From contig QYAI01000079.1 in NCBI GenBank assembly GCA_003988855.1, positions 62,001 to 126,000 of the forward strand: DNA of 64,000 bases, read 5' to 3'. A program made the position numbers and the translations under genes. Source of the DNA: Arachnopeziza araneosa (taxonomy: Eukaryota; Ascomycota; Leotiomycetes; Helotiales; Arachnopezizaceae). The stretch's first letter is position 1. The number at the start of each line of letters is the position of its first letter. Below, piece by piece: positions 22,747-33,425 of this stretch. Below the pieces are notes generated by a model. The model did no database searches. It was not told the DNA's origin and saw nothing but the letters and a program-made list of their open reading frames with translations.

Positions 22747-24456
22747 CTAAATGACAGAGAAAAATTCCAAGCCAACACTAGAATCCTCAACCACTTCTCC
22801 GCTCATCACTCCATGAACGTAGCATTCTCCTACCAGTATCCATCGAGTTTCTTGTTTGCAGAGAATAAAAGGAACTGAACCTCCAAGAAGTACAACGACC
22901 GCATCTCCTTCTTTCATCTCTGCAGGGCCTAGACCCATACGCCCATTTTCGGTTGTGAAGAAACGTCTTCCACGAGCAGCTCTACCAACCTGCTCTTCAA
23001 AAATCAGAGCCTCGGATATCTCTTTTAAAGAAAGTTCTTCACCTCCAACCATTCGTCGGCGCCAAGAGGGATAGAACCTCAGGAAAACACTTGGGTTCGG
23101 GTACGGAGGGTATGCAAGCAGTGTGTCTGTAAAAGCGGTATTGATGTTGGGGTTCGAGATGGTTACTAGGCTTTCCCAATCTAGTAGGCATCTTAATGAG
23201 AACTCTCCATTTATCTCGTATCCTGATCCGACTTTGGATACCCTGTCAAAAGCTTTGCCCTCGACAATCAAAGTTTCTGGATTCGCAGTGAAAATGGCAT
23301 TAGCTATTTGTCCAAGGCTTGCTTTATATGGCCTTGTTGACGGGTCTTTCTCATGACCTAGAATGTGACATGGATATGGAAAAGTCCAATCCGGCACCCA
23401 AGAAGGAAGATCATGTTTCGATTTAGTACCGTGCACGTGGCACAAAATATCAAGTCTCTTATCCCTCTCCATGAAAAATTTAACCAGCTTAATGAATGTC
23501 TCACGAATGCCTAACTCGTAATTCGGAGTGAGGAATTTCTCTTTTTTTTCGATGGACATATCAAGTAACGCATATATCTTATCCCGACCATCACTTGCTT
23601 CGCATGTTCGCGTATCTCGAAGTAATTCTAACATCGACTCCGGTTTCCGGTGGCGTATTATACCGCTTGGGATTGATATGGCTTTATCTCGATACAATAA
23701 AGTCTGAGGTAAGCTTGCATGCTTTCTCAAGTAAATCTTCTTGTTGATATCGACATAAAACACCGTTCTGTGAAAGTCGTCCCAGTCCACAATCTTATTT
23801 CCCAAGATGATCTGCACACCACGAGCAAATACTACCTCCTGAATGACCCAGACACGTGAAAAATAAGGATTTGATAGAATGTGATCAATTGCTAATTGCT
23901 GCGGTGAACTTTTGTTCTCAGGTCCGAGGCCCACAGAAGGACGATGCCCACTCATCTCGGTCAAGGTGCGGGCGTCCTGGAGGATGAAGTCCATCCCGAT
24001 GTCGCTCTGGTGTGAAGCTTCGCCGAGATATGTGAGCACTCTTTCTGCTCGAGTGTATATTTGGGACATCAAGCTCACTTGTTGTCCACGTTCAGCAATA
24101 TTGCTTTGGTCAATGCAGATGGCATCGATCCACAATGTCCTCTCATCGACCAGTGATCGAAGCCTTTTCAGGGCGGCGAAGCAATTTTGTGTCACCGATA
24201 GAGTTCCAGTGGCTTCATCTTCGTTGCAGAATACCGGAAACGTGTCCTTGGGGGAGCCCCATGTGTATGATAGTGCTTCATATCGAGGGTGCTGAGAGAT
24301 GTCTACATGAAGGAGGGATATCCTGACCGTAGCTGAGCGATCGCCCGGAAGGAGTTTTAGAAGTCTAATTTGAGATTCTTTCTCAAGAGGCTTGTATTTG
24401 TATTTCTGTTCCAAGGCCATAAATAGTTGTTGTTGATCGAGATTGGGTTTGAACAT
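22747..24456 (-). CDS. HET-domain protein (heterokaryon incompatibility)
   Basis: A single frame of 569 residues without introns. The HET domain spans about residues 55-215: YEALSYTWGSP, LWIDAICIDQSN followed by ERGQQVSLMSQIY, AERVLTYLGEA, and RVWVIQEVVFARGVQ. Further on, DGRDKIYALLDMS and the C-terminal RRFFTTENGRMGLGP with GDAVVVLLGGSVPFIL are the usual closing blocks of this family. HET proteins trigger cell death when different strains fuse. The true start may be the ATG at residue 13 (24420), since EQKYKYKPLEKESQIRLLKL is the normal beginning. All conserved blocks are intact, so the gene is probably functional, unlike the second HET gene 4 kb away. Confidence 0.95.
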   Translation of the reverse strand: MFKPNLDQQQLFMALEQKYKYKPLEKESQIRLLKLLPGDRSATVRISLLHVDISQHPRYEALSYTWGSPKDTFPVFCNEDEATGTLSVTQNCFAALKRLRSLVDERTLWIDAICIDQSNIAERGQQVSLMSQIYTRAERVLTYLGEASHQSDIGMDFILQDARTLTEMSGHRPSVGLGPENKSSPQQLAIDHILSNPYFSRVWVIQEVVFARGVQIILGNKIVDWDDFHRTVFYVDINKKIYLRKHASLPQTLLYRDKAISIPSGIIRHRKPESMLELLRDTRTCEASDGRDKIYALLDMSIEKKEKFLTPNYELGIRETFIKLVKFFMERDKRLDILCHVHGTKSKHDLPSWVPDWTFPYPCHILGHEKDPSTRPYKASLGQIANAIFTANPETLIVEGKAFDRVSKVGSGYEINGEFSLRCLLDWESLVTISNPNINTAFTDTLLAYPPYPNPSVFLRFYPSWRRRMVGGEELSLKEISEALIFEEQVGRAARGRRFFTTENGRMGLGPAEMKEGDAVVVLLGGSVPFILCKQETRWILVGECYVHGVMSGEVVEDSSVGLEFFSVI

Positions 24457-24983
24457 GAGTTTGCAGACTGAAAGCCGAAGTCGTCACAGCCACACACGCG
24501 GGGTTCATCAGCCACAAGTCGAAATCGCATACTTGCCACTCTGAACAACCTGAGCGATCACTTGGAGCAGTCTCCTCCCTGGTCATCGATTCAGGCATTA
24601 TCTTCCATATAGATCCTACACAAATACAGGCGCTGCCACCTTACACAAACATCGGAATACGGTCAAGAGTAAACAATAATACCTTCTATGGGAAGCTCGA
24701 TTTTGTCGCACCACAAGCACATCCTAAGCGTATCTTTCGCATTCAGAAATTAAATATCTCATACTGGGGACTTTTTCCATATTCTGCCCCTCGTACAAAG
24801 CACAATTACAATCTCTCATACCACCTGCATAACCTCACACACCTGATTCATTCCTCTCCTCTCATGCCCACATCCACCAACCCCCTCTCTACCCTTCTCT
24901 CCGTTCCTTTTCAGCCGGTATGAAAATACTTCTCTCCTCTAGTTTTCTATTATAAGATCTAGTGGTTCTACTCTATTCGCAGC
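24457..24983. other. Intergenic, no gene seen
   Basis: The leader of the HET gene and the 3' end of the Zn2Cys6 gene lie here. It is pyrimidine-rich between about 24.8 and 24.95 kb; no motif was recognised. Confidence 0.5.
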
Positions 24984-26489
24984 TCAATCAAAATCCATCA
25001 CAGTCAATTGCTCACAAAGGGGTCGCAGTTGAAGGCCTGCATTATTTCTCCAACACTCGTCAAGTGACCCAGCACAGATGTTAACCATCATTTGATGCAG
25101 CTGGTGCGGGAATAACGGCGCTGCTGCCAAAACCAGAGCAAAAAAATATGCTCTTAGTGTCCAATTATAATATGAATGCCCCACAGCTGGCCCATTGGGG
25201 AAGTAGTAGATCCACATTCGAAGTAGGTCTGTTTGTCTGAATATTTCATCGGCTGTGCAAAGCTGAAAGGCTTTTCGGGTTACGTTGTAAACGTTTTCGA
25301 GATCTGCGAATCCCATGAAGGAATAAGAATTGTATGGTAAAGTAGCTTTAAGTTCTTGTAGTGATGAAATGATTGATGCTACTCGTGTTTCTCCTTGTAG
25401 TGGATATTGTGATAGTGGTTCAATGATTGAAGTTGTGGCTGTGCTATATTGTCGGACTACAAAAGGGTTTCGCGCATGAATTTTGAAAGATGTGAGGAGA
25501 TTGTCCTTATTTATTGCTTGGAACACCTTTGAAAATGTAAGTATCAGTTTACAGGCGGCACCAGCGGGACAAACTTTCGCAATACCTGTAGTGAAGCATA
25601 ACCATTCATCCCTACAGCACTTATCAGTAAATTGAAAGATATTTCAGTTAGAATATTCAACGATTTATTTTAACTAGAAGTATACTTACCAGTTTGTAGC
25701 TTGATTTGACAGATTCATGGAGGCTGCTAGAATATTATCGGCGTTTTGAGGAGAGAAGTCACTAATCGCGCTCTGCAGGTCCCGTAAAGCAAAATGTCGA
25801 TGATGTAGAGCGAAGCTCCAGGATTTTTTGTCCGGATTACCTCGATGATAGAATGTTCCCGCTAGGCTCAGAACAGAGTGTTTGTTGAGTGAACTTTCGG
25901 AAGCCAGATAGAAATACCTAAATCATTTCAATCAAGTTGGAAGAGATGAGACGAGAAATAACCTACGTGCTAACAACTCCATTGATTACTTTGTCAATAT
26001 TTTGTTGCATAATACGCATTTCTGGAATGCCCTCTTGATACTTTACAAGCATAAAGGACTCGTCACAATCAAGGGCCTTGCTCAGCGGATCCAAATTGAA
26101 TGCGCTGCCACTAAAAGATAGATCTAGAGATGATTTCTGCTTAAAAATACGAGATAACCTTTCACCGGGGTAATGTTGGTTGGTTTTATTGGATGGTTTT
26201 CGTCTAGTATTCTCGTCTCTCTGACTCTCCGGGGGAGGCGGGTATGTACAATTCCGGCCATACAAGAGGCATTTTTTACTGATTGGTGATTAGTCAAGAG
26301 GTGGGTAAATGATTGTGTCAGAAAAGGGGGAATAACACACCAATATGGCAGGCATTCATCACATCGCATATGTCGTTGCCTGCATGGAATGCAGCCATTG
26401 CGAGATCTTCGATGGAAATTTCGCGTTCGACGTACTACTGATGGAGCTGCAGGTGGCTTGGAATGCTCTAATGGTGTCTCTGACAGCAT
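24984..26489 (-). CDS. Zn2Cys6 fungal transcription factor
   Basis: Exons 26489-26341, 26278-25967, 25917-25690, 25612-25587 and 25516-24984 give 415 residues. The N-terminal zinc cluster reads NGCIPCRQRHMRCDEC, then PYCKKC after the first splice, and CTYPP: six cysteines in the usual spacing, preceded by the basic RRSRNG. The first intron thus cuts the zinc cluster between cysteines four and five, a common place in this family. The rest is a helical regulatory region with the motif NILAASMNLSNQATNWDEW, as in the fungal transcription factor domain, and a C-terminus rich in aromatic residues. It should bind CGG-type half sites; targets are unknown. The 26-nt fourth exon and its acceptor (CCAAG) were chosen because other borders break the frame; this part is less certain. 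It has no evident partner genes. Confidence 0.85.
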
Positions 26490-28088
26490 TGTTTTATATG
26501 TGATGTTCTCGAATCTCAATAGAAATATCGACTTTGCTAGCCTACAGTCGATCTTGGTCGCCCACAACCTCATCGCTGTCAGTGACTTTCTCAACGAGAC
26601 GTCTAAGCTATTCGCTTATTGCGCTGATCGCCAGCATCGCCGTTGCCGAATTTCGCGATACTAGCGTTTTCCTTCTGAAGTTTTGCCTAAAAGGATATTT
26701 TGAGTTCTTAAAGATACTTGATGCTGAATATCCACCGAAAATGCGAGATTTGGTGGTTGGGCTCTTGAGGTAAGAAGCTTCGCTTATGCAATTAGTACTG
26801 CGAAGCTCGCCTAATTTAACCAATGAGGGTAGAATTTTTCTCCAGAGGTGTTACTACTGTCACAATGCACATACCAGGCGTTTGGCATATTTCAGATTGG
26901 TGGTGGCATGCAGATTGGTCGGTGTTTTTCCAATACATCGTGTCACTTACGTCAAATAATGTCTGATTCCAACCTCATGTCATCAAACTCGTATACTTTA
27001 TTCTTGGCTGAAGACACAAGAAGGCGAAAGCGAAGTTAATTTCCAGCAACAATTGGGTGGAAACGATGACAAATCTACTAGTAATAATTCGCTCAAAATT
27101 CTCATAGCCACTCTAATGAAGGAAAATAAAGTTTTTATCTGCTTCTCGGCATTGTTAACTCTTTGTAGCAAGTTAACCGATGATGGGTAACAGCGCCACA
27201 CTGGCACATCAATGCAGTAATCAATTCCGCTCGCGAACAAATGTGAAATATAAGAGTACTTAAAGACAGTGTGATTAATACTTACGCTTACATGGAAATG
27301 TAACTGTTCAACCATCTGATCTACTGCCTACTCCAGTATACTATCCGAATGCGTTTCAGGACTTAAGCAGGATATTACATCTGCCCGAGAGCCCGGTAAG
27401 TATGAAGTTGTGAGTTACTTACTGAATAAGTGGATAGGTAGGATAACTGGCCAGGATTGACGTGATCAGCTTCATGACTCTGATTGATCAATACAGGGGT
27501 AGGCAAGGCGTGCATTTGTCCTGCCTCGTATTGATCCTCGTATTGATCCTTGTATTGATTAGACGAATTGAAACAACATCGTCGTTCGGGACTAAATTTT
27601 GAACCCTATGGCAGATATGTCATGGATTTTACGATTTGAGAGAATCCAGTGTGGCGCCTGTCAATAGTAAGCAGCATTAGAGCCGCGAAATCTGTATCGA
27701 GTGTCTAATTCACCAAATGATGAACTAATTCATAGTACACTCTAAACTCATATAATCTAAGAGCTTGCTTGTAATAAATGACTCGGTAAATCTGAACAAA
27801 TAGACCTTTTCTTACACTGGAGTCTCCTTGTTGATCTCCTCAAGAGTATTTTTGAAGCCACCGTTACGTGGGACAACTGAGTCATTTTGTCACGAAGGCT
27901 ATATATAATATGCGGTGAAATTTCGGCAGTTCATTATAACATGTGAACAAATTCCTCAGAGAAAAATACAAAGTTCCTTACTTTCTCCGCCCGAAGATAG
28001 TATCCATTCATGACTAGATCGTGAAATTTCTTTCATGAAACCAGATAGTCAATCTTGGGAGTATAGGAAGGCAGACGTAAAACGAACA
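26490..28088. other. Intergenic, no gene seen
   Basis: This 1.6-kb AT-rich spacer separates the Zn2Cys6 gene and the broken HET gene. It holds a small inverted repeat (see next entry) and no convincing gene. Confidence 0.5.
27486..27560. repeat. Small inverted repeat followed by ATTGATCC-type tandem units
   Basis: GATCAATACAGGGGTAGGCA is followed, after a 16-bp loop, by the near complement of the same bases (TGCCTCGTATTGATC), and then by two more copies of CGTATTGATCCT-like units. It could fold into a hairpin. It resembles in base flavour the TATTGAT motifs of the element at 30.3 kb. Confidence 0.55.
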
Positions 28089-29876
28089 TCACACCAACAG
28101 AATCTTGCTTAATTCGCGCTCCTTTTCGTCTAGAAGATCAAAAACCTCACCATCCATAATGCCGTGAGTATACGAGTCCCCAACAAATGTATAGCACCCC
28201 TTTGAGTATAATTTTGATGCTTCGTTGAATTTGGTAAGAATATTCCGACTTTGAGTCAAACATCTCAACTTCTCCCACCGACTTCTCGAGGAAGTTAAGG
28301 GACGTATAATATAAGGCACATTGCCGCCTGCGAATACTGCTACTAGATCTCCTGGTTGACAATTCTGCGGCCCAAACCCAAAGTATCCTTTCTGAGTAGC
28401 GAAAAATCGCCGGCCATATGTTGCCATATTAATGCACGCCCAAATGCTACTTAACTGACTGTTCCAACCCTTATTGCCTTGTGTAAGATATGTCATCCAT
28501 CTGTAATATTTGGAGAGATCTATAGGACTTTTCATGCGCCGAGGAATGAATTGGGAGCTCTCCCAATACAATTCTAAGCCTCCACAGAAAGATTGCCAGA
28601 ATGCCACGAGTCGCGAGTCAGTTGTATGACCGTAAGACTCATCAGATAAGTTGTCAAGTCCAGCAAGAAGGCGCAGCTCGTCCCACGAGTCTGGGTATGA
28701 ATTGAATTTTAGAAGTGGCTGTGAGCTTGTAGATTTGACAATGTCAAATATAACTACCGTTATAGTAACTAGCTTTGGAGAAATAAATTCGAGTTCTGCA
28801 TGCGTGTCTAAAGCAGAATTATACATTGTGAGACCTTCCAACCGATTCGTGCACGCTTCATCCCATGAGAGATTTCTGGTCCAGTCAGGTATGATGGAGC
28901 ATATTTTGGTATCTTGGCGTTCAGGAATATAACTAAGAAATGCCAGTCCCTTTGTTATCTCGACCGACTTGATAACAACGGCCATGCACACTTGTTCTGG
29001 AGAGAGTGTGTAGTCCGGCTCCACAAGATCGACATATATACCAGTCCCTAAACCGAGCATACCATAAACTCTGTCGCGAGGATCGGAAGCCTCTCTCGTG
29101 AAGAAAGATGCTATTGCGCTCAGGACATCAAAAGAATCTTTTCTGTTTCCAATAATGATATTCAATCTGCTGAGCTTTTCGAGGCATTCAAAAATAGACA
29201 TTCCATATTCAGAGTCATATAGGCCAACCCTATTTTGCGAGCAACACAGAACACTATGACTTTGGAAGTTATCTGCAGCCGTGGACATTAATTCGCGAGT
29301 AATTGAACTTCTAGCGCATTGGAATGTCAACTTTTTAGCAAGGATATATTCTTGAACAGTCCATGTTCGCTTCCACCATGGCAAGTTGAAGAGGCGTATC
29401 ACCTGGCGACGAAGGTGCGGGGATTATAATGGATCGAAATGGAGTGATTTATCCTCCCCTAATTTTCGCAAAAAGTCCAATGCCAAATTACTCCCCTGCC
29501 AGCCTTCACCTAGCCAAACGACAACAAGTGAAGCCTGTCCATAAATCGATCTCATCAGAGAGACTTGGTGCATTTTTTCTTTCAAATCAGACTGATTTAT
29601 GCAGAGTGCATCAATCCACAAAATTCGCTCTCCATTTTGAAGCCGTAAATGTTTTAGAGCCGAGTGAAGGTTTGAAGTAATTGCAGCCGTAATACCGTCG
29701 ACTTCGATCGAACGAGTATCATTCACATCTCCCCACGCATATGATAGAGCTTCATATTCAGGCTCATCGTCTAATAAGGCTAAGATACAACAATCAGATA
29801 AGCCTTTGCCTGCCGTCCAGTATATCATAGGCCATATCGACCATGCGTATTTGCAGATATCTCGAATACTAAGCAC
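28089..29876 (-). pseudogene. HET-domain gene broken by one in-frame stop
   Basis: Two frames, 29876-29427 and 29423-28089, are in the same reading frame and are separated only by a TAA at 29426-29424. The HET blocks run straight across it: YEALSYAWGD, LWIDALCINQSD, KMHQVSLMRSIY before; then, after HFDPL and the stop, SPHLRRQVIRLFNLPWWKRTWTVQEYILAKKL, which is continuous in family members. No GT-AG pair can remove the stop in frame. Downstream DPRDRVYGMLGLG and RRFFATQKGYFGFGPQN are intact to the natural end. The first 25 residues do not look like a normal HET start, so the 5' end may also be altered. About 590 codons in total. It may be a recent null allele, a read-through product, or a sequencing error. 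Confidence 0.85.
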
Positions 29877-30281
29877 TCTGAGCGATGGTTTTGATGTCGG
29901 TAAAGAGGAGAAAAAATGCGAAGGAGGATGAAAAAACTTTGAAGGGTGGGGTCCTGATTACTACGTGCCAATAAGTCCTCATGCACCGCCACCACCACTC
30001 CCCAGCCTTCACCCCGCCTGGCGCAACCGCATCCACCGGAAGGTTGGCATTATAACAGCATATAAGAATCATGGTTGCTCTTCCTTAATCAGCCTCTCAT
30101 TGTAGCTATAGCCATCAGCCTGACCGTCCTGACACCGACCGCCCTCACCTTACTGACTCAAATGTCATTTTAGTCTTCATCAGACGTCACTTTCTCTAAA
30201 CTATTTTGAGCCTAGATGTAAAGATTCATAGCAAGTAGCTCATTGCCTAAATATTGACCGTTATCCATTCCGTTGTGTTGC
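29877..30281. other. Intergenic, no gene seen
   Basis: The 5' flank of the broken HET gene up to the inverted-repeat element. A 67-codon frame on the minus strand overlaps the HET start and has no motif. Confidence 0.5.
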
Positions 30282-30897
30282 TGATCTGTTCCAATGTACC
30301 CGTCAATTTTCTATTTTATCAATACAACAGGGTGTTTGATAAATACGACGCTATATTGATCAATATTGCTTGTGTTATCAATATATTAGGTGTTTGACCA
30401 ATACATTAATTTCAATAGTTTTCAACAGCTTTTTGTTTTTGTACTAAGACAGAAAGTATAGCCGAGAAGTCATAGCTCCCCCTAGACTACCCCCCTTTTT
30501 GTACAGAAAAAATGGGTTTTTTAAGGAGTCTAAATGATAAAATCAATTCTAGCCCTTCAATTTTCATATTATCAATTCTTACGATTTTTGCTGTACTGCA
30601 GCACGTGCTTTTGAAGAAGGGAAGGAGGGGAAGGAGGGGGGCCGAGGGCTGGAAGTCTTTTTCGACTGGATTTTCGACTGGATTTTCGGACAGACTTTTA
30701 GACTGGATTCTGGACTGGTTTTTAGACTGGATTTTGAACTGATTCTTGAAAAACACTAAAAAAGCTGTGTATTTAATATGATTTTCAATAGGTTCATGAA
30801 ACACCCAATGTATTGATAAAACAATTTATATTGATAAAACACCTGTAAGTTAGTATTGATAAATCACCGTGTTTGACAGGTACATTGGAACAGATCA
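30282..30897. mobile_element. 616-bp element with 25-bp terminal inverted repeats (MITE-like)
   Basis: The left end TGATCTGTTCCAATGTACCC is matched at the right end, in inverted orientation at 30897-30873, over 25 bp with one mismatch (GTACCC against GTACCT, followed by GTCAA on both). Just inside, both ends carry inverted copies of a TTTATCAATAC motif and a GGGTGTTT block. No transposase is encoded. The inner part holds a G-rich tract and a minisatellite. A clear target-site duplication is not visible. Size, ends and lack of coding capacity fit a non-autonomous DNA transposon. Confidence 0.75.
30660..30745. repeat. Minisatellite with 12-bp GACTGGATTTTC-like units
   Basis: About seven degenerate copies of a 12-bp unit (GACTGGATTTTC, GACTGGATTCTG, GACTGGTTTTTA and similar). 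It lies inside the 616-bp element. The frames on both strands here owe their open state to the repeat. Confidence 0.85.
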
Positions 30898-31271
30898 ACT
30901 ATCGCTTCATCGCCCCTTCTCAAGCATCATCAACTCACCCTTTCCTCCCCTCCACGCCAGATTAGAGTGAGAAACAGAGCCTTACATAACCCTTCTCTTG
31001 GTCGCAGGGGCACGAGTTGTAATACCTGCGACTTGAAGCATTGTAGTTGAGAGTGAGTATTCAGGATGCTTCAGTCTTGCATCAAATATACCTACAACTG
31101 TGAGATCCCTCCGAACGTTTCAAATGGCTTCTTGTATCTCCTTGACCATTTCGGATATCAAAATGTCTTGTGCTTCAGCCGAGACACTAGGGATAGACCT
31201 AGGGAGTGATCTAAGGACAGTCGGTGGAGTTGCATCGGGGAGTTGGATGCTCTCCGTAGGTGTGTCTGTGA

Positions 31272-32960
31272 CTAGCGCAGGGACCAGATTGGTAAGTTAG
31301 TGCTGTCGACGAAAGTGTGAAGGAGCAGCGGAGGAGTGTCGAAGAATTTCCCGTGAAGTCCATCTTGAAGAATCAACATCACTTTACCACCTATCATTAT
31401 CACTTCTTTTCTAGCACCTAGAGCTAATGGCAATTGTGCGGTGGCCGCCAAGGTTGGTGTGGGTAATGGAGAGGATATCTTTGATGGTTGATGTTCAGCG
31501 GGAGTGGTATCTTCCTGATCATCTTCCTGCAATAGTGAAGGTCGAACAGGCTGTTCGGGATCGATCCATCTCTTATCTTTCTCACGGCTATCCCATAAGG
31601 TTTCCTCAGTATGAAGCGCATACGCACGAATGACAACGTTGCCTTCGCCGTTTTCACCAGACGCCTCAATCAGTTCGCAAATCTCAGCAATAACACCGGC
31701 ACTGATTATATTTGATTGTGAGCAATACGCAACTTGGTGATAGCCGCGATCTGGATCAATAGTATTAGCCGTAAACTAACGCTTGTAGTAATCATTAGCA
31801 GATGACGAATTTGAGAATTTGAGAATCTGATCTGTCTTTACACAAACAACCTGGTCCACCAGCGACGATACCAATATTACTTGGGATTTTTGAGACAGTT
31901 GAGGAACGTCAACTGATGGATAGTACGATTGAGGTTCGCGAAATCCAGTACCACAGGCTCCTTTTCAAAGGTACGGAAGAGTTTGGTATAATTCACGACT
32001 TCCATGTTTTGCCCAAAGAGAATCTTTTGAAGGATTTCGTGGCGATTTTCCTCATTAATAAGGATGTGTCCAACAGCATTGACGATGCGCTTAGTAGACT
32101 TATTATCACCCTTAATGCGAAGAGTGACCAACTGCTTCGGAGTCTCTATCAATTGAAGAGTGAAGTCATTGGGTGACAGCGTCAAGTATTCTTTCGCGGT
32201 CATGGCATCGATCTCATAAGTGGAGAACTTGACATAGTCTCCAGAAGACTTGTCTATTGACTCGAACAGCCTAAAAGCTCGAGCGACCTTTTGTTGAAAG
32301 GGTACAAATGAAGGTTCAATAATGACTCCAGCCCCACTGGTCTACTACAACATCAAAATCAAGCGTAATAGAGTCTCCTGCTTGGAGGCTTAAGATAATT
32401 TCATCATCAAGGGTGGACATAAAGACGAAATACAATGCAACTTGGCTAACATTCAACTTCACTGTCTCTAGATCTTCCATGATCGTCGCCACGCCCATGG
32501 TTGTAGTCAAGCTCAAGAGGTATGGCAATGCAGCGGAGGGTCTTAGCCTGACATTCTCGCCACGCAGGCACTTTTGATCAGCTTGAAAGCGGGCCTTCGA
32601 GATCAAATTAGCATCTGAGCCACCCTTCTCTCAATATGCAAGATATGGGTGGCCGGTTGCTTCTTGGTTGCGAATCTGGTCTTATAGACCTTGAAACAGA
32701 GTGTTGAAGGTATCTGTCTCGTTTATCTGGATTGTGAAGTGAGCACGCTCTTCAGCCACGAGGAATTTCAGAATATCATGCTCGACTCCACAGGCGGGTG
32801 ACGTCGGTTGATAAGTATCTTTAAACATATGCTCGGTCCATATAGCTCGTCCAGTCAGCGCTACATTGTTTGAAAAACAGTCTGCCTTTCTCTTCGGAAC
32901 TGTTTTAAATGTCGAATTTAACGTGCGACAATCAAAAGTGCTCAAATATCGAACTTGACA
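31272..32960 (-). pseudogene. Relic of a UPF1-like (SF1) helicase gene
   Basis: Five frames on the minus strand form one decayed gene in order: 32972-32682, 32606-32316, about 32310-31877, about 31880-31830 and 31760-31272. Recognisable are LSPNDFTLQLIETPKQLVTL, then NEENRHEILQKILFGQNMEV and EPVVLDFANLNRTIHQ, the block before the helicase core. After a frameshift comes SNIGIVAGGPGCLCKD, where a Walker A motif (GGPGTGKT type) has lost its Gly-Lys-Thr. Next are HQVAYCSQSNIISAG and VVIRAYALHTEETLWDSR, as in large fungal P-loop helicase-like proteins. Stops and frameshifts interrupt it and the C-terminal motor motifs are missing. The first part runs into a 37-bp repeat. The family call is by memory of motif order, so treat it as probable. 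Confidence 0.5.
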
Positions 32961-33040
32961 TCCAACAATCAAAAGGCTTCATTATCGAACCTAATATACA
33001 ACAATGAAAGGTGTTTAAATGTCGAATTGGAAATGCAAAG
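32905..33040. repeat. 37-bp tandem repeat, about 3.5 copies
   Basis: Units start with AAATGTCGAATTTAAC, AAATATCGAACTTGAC, ATTATCGAACCTAATA and AAATGTCGAATTGG, each followed by a CAACAATCAAAAG-like second half. The same unit recurs, degenerate, near 49.8, 56.5 and 57.1 kb (see findings). Confidence 0.85.
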
Positions 33041-33425
33041 AGATATTTGTACTATGTTAGGAGGGTGGGTGAACCTAGGAGCTATTAGTTAAGGCTAAAT
33101 GGTCGCGACCGAAATTTGAGGAGGCTATTCACAACCCTTCTGAGCGGAATATACTACCTGTGACCCAGTTGTGCCTATTCAAAAGCGTGATGAGGTTTAC
33201 TTGTACTTCAAATCCGAATATCACCAGGATGATAAATTGACGTAGCCGAGTGACTTCTCAGCCTTTTTAGCATCTAATTGCCAATTCCTCACAGAACAGA
33301 ATATCGCAAATACGATGCGAGTGGGTATCATTTTATTTTTAGACTAGAGGGAAATATCCCACGGCCAAGGCACGAAAACCAACGCTATCTTGTAGCACGA
33401 GTCTATGACAACATCTATCCCAAAT

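Noticed and set aside
25517..25586. Reading the Zn2Cys6 gene without its fourth intron
   Set aside because: A stop codon (TAA after GCCGCCTG) interrupts the frame, so an intron is required.
29424..29520. Intron that would remove the stop in the second HET gene
   Set aside because: The only GT-AG pair (GTAATT to CGCCAG) breaks the frame and deletes conserved residues.
30512..30742. 76-codon frame with a membrane-like stretch inside the MITE-like element
   Set aside because: Half of it is encoded by a 12-bp minisatellite; no homologue recognised. Mentioned in findings only.
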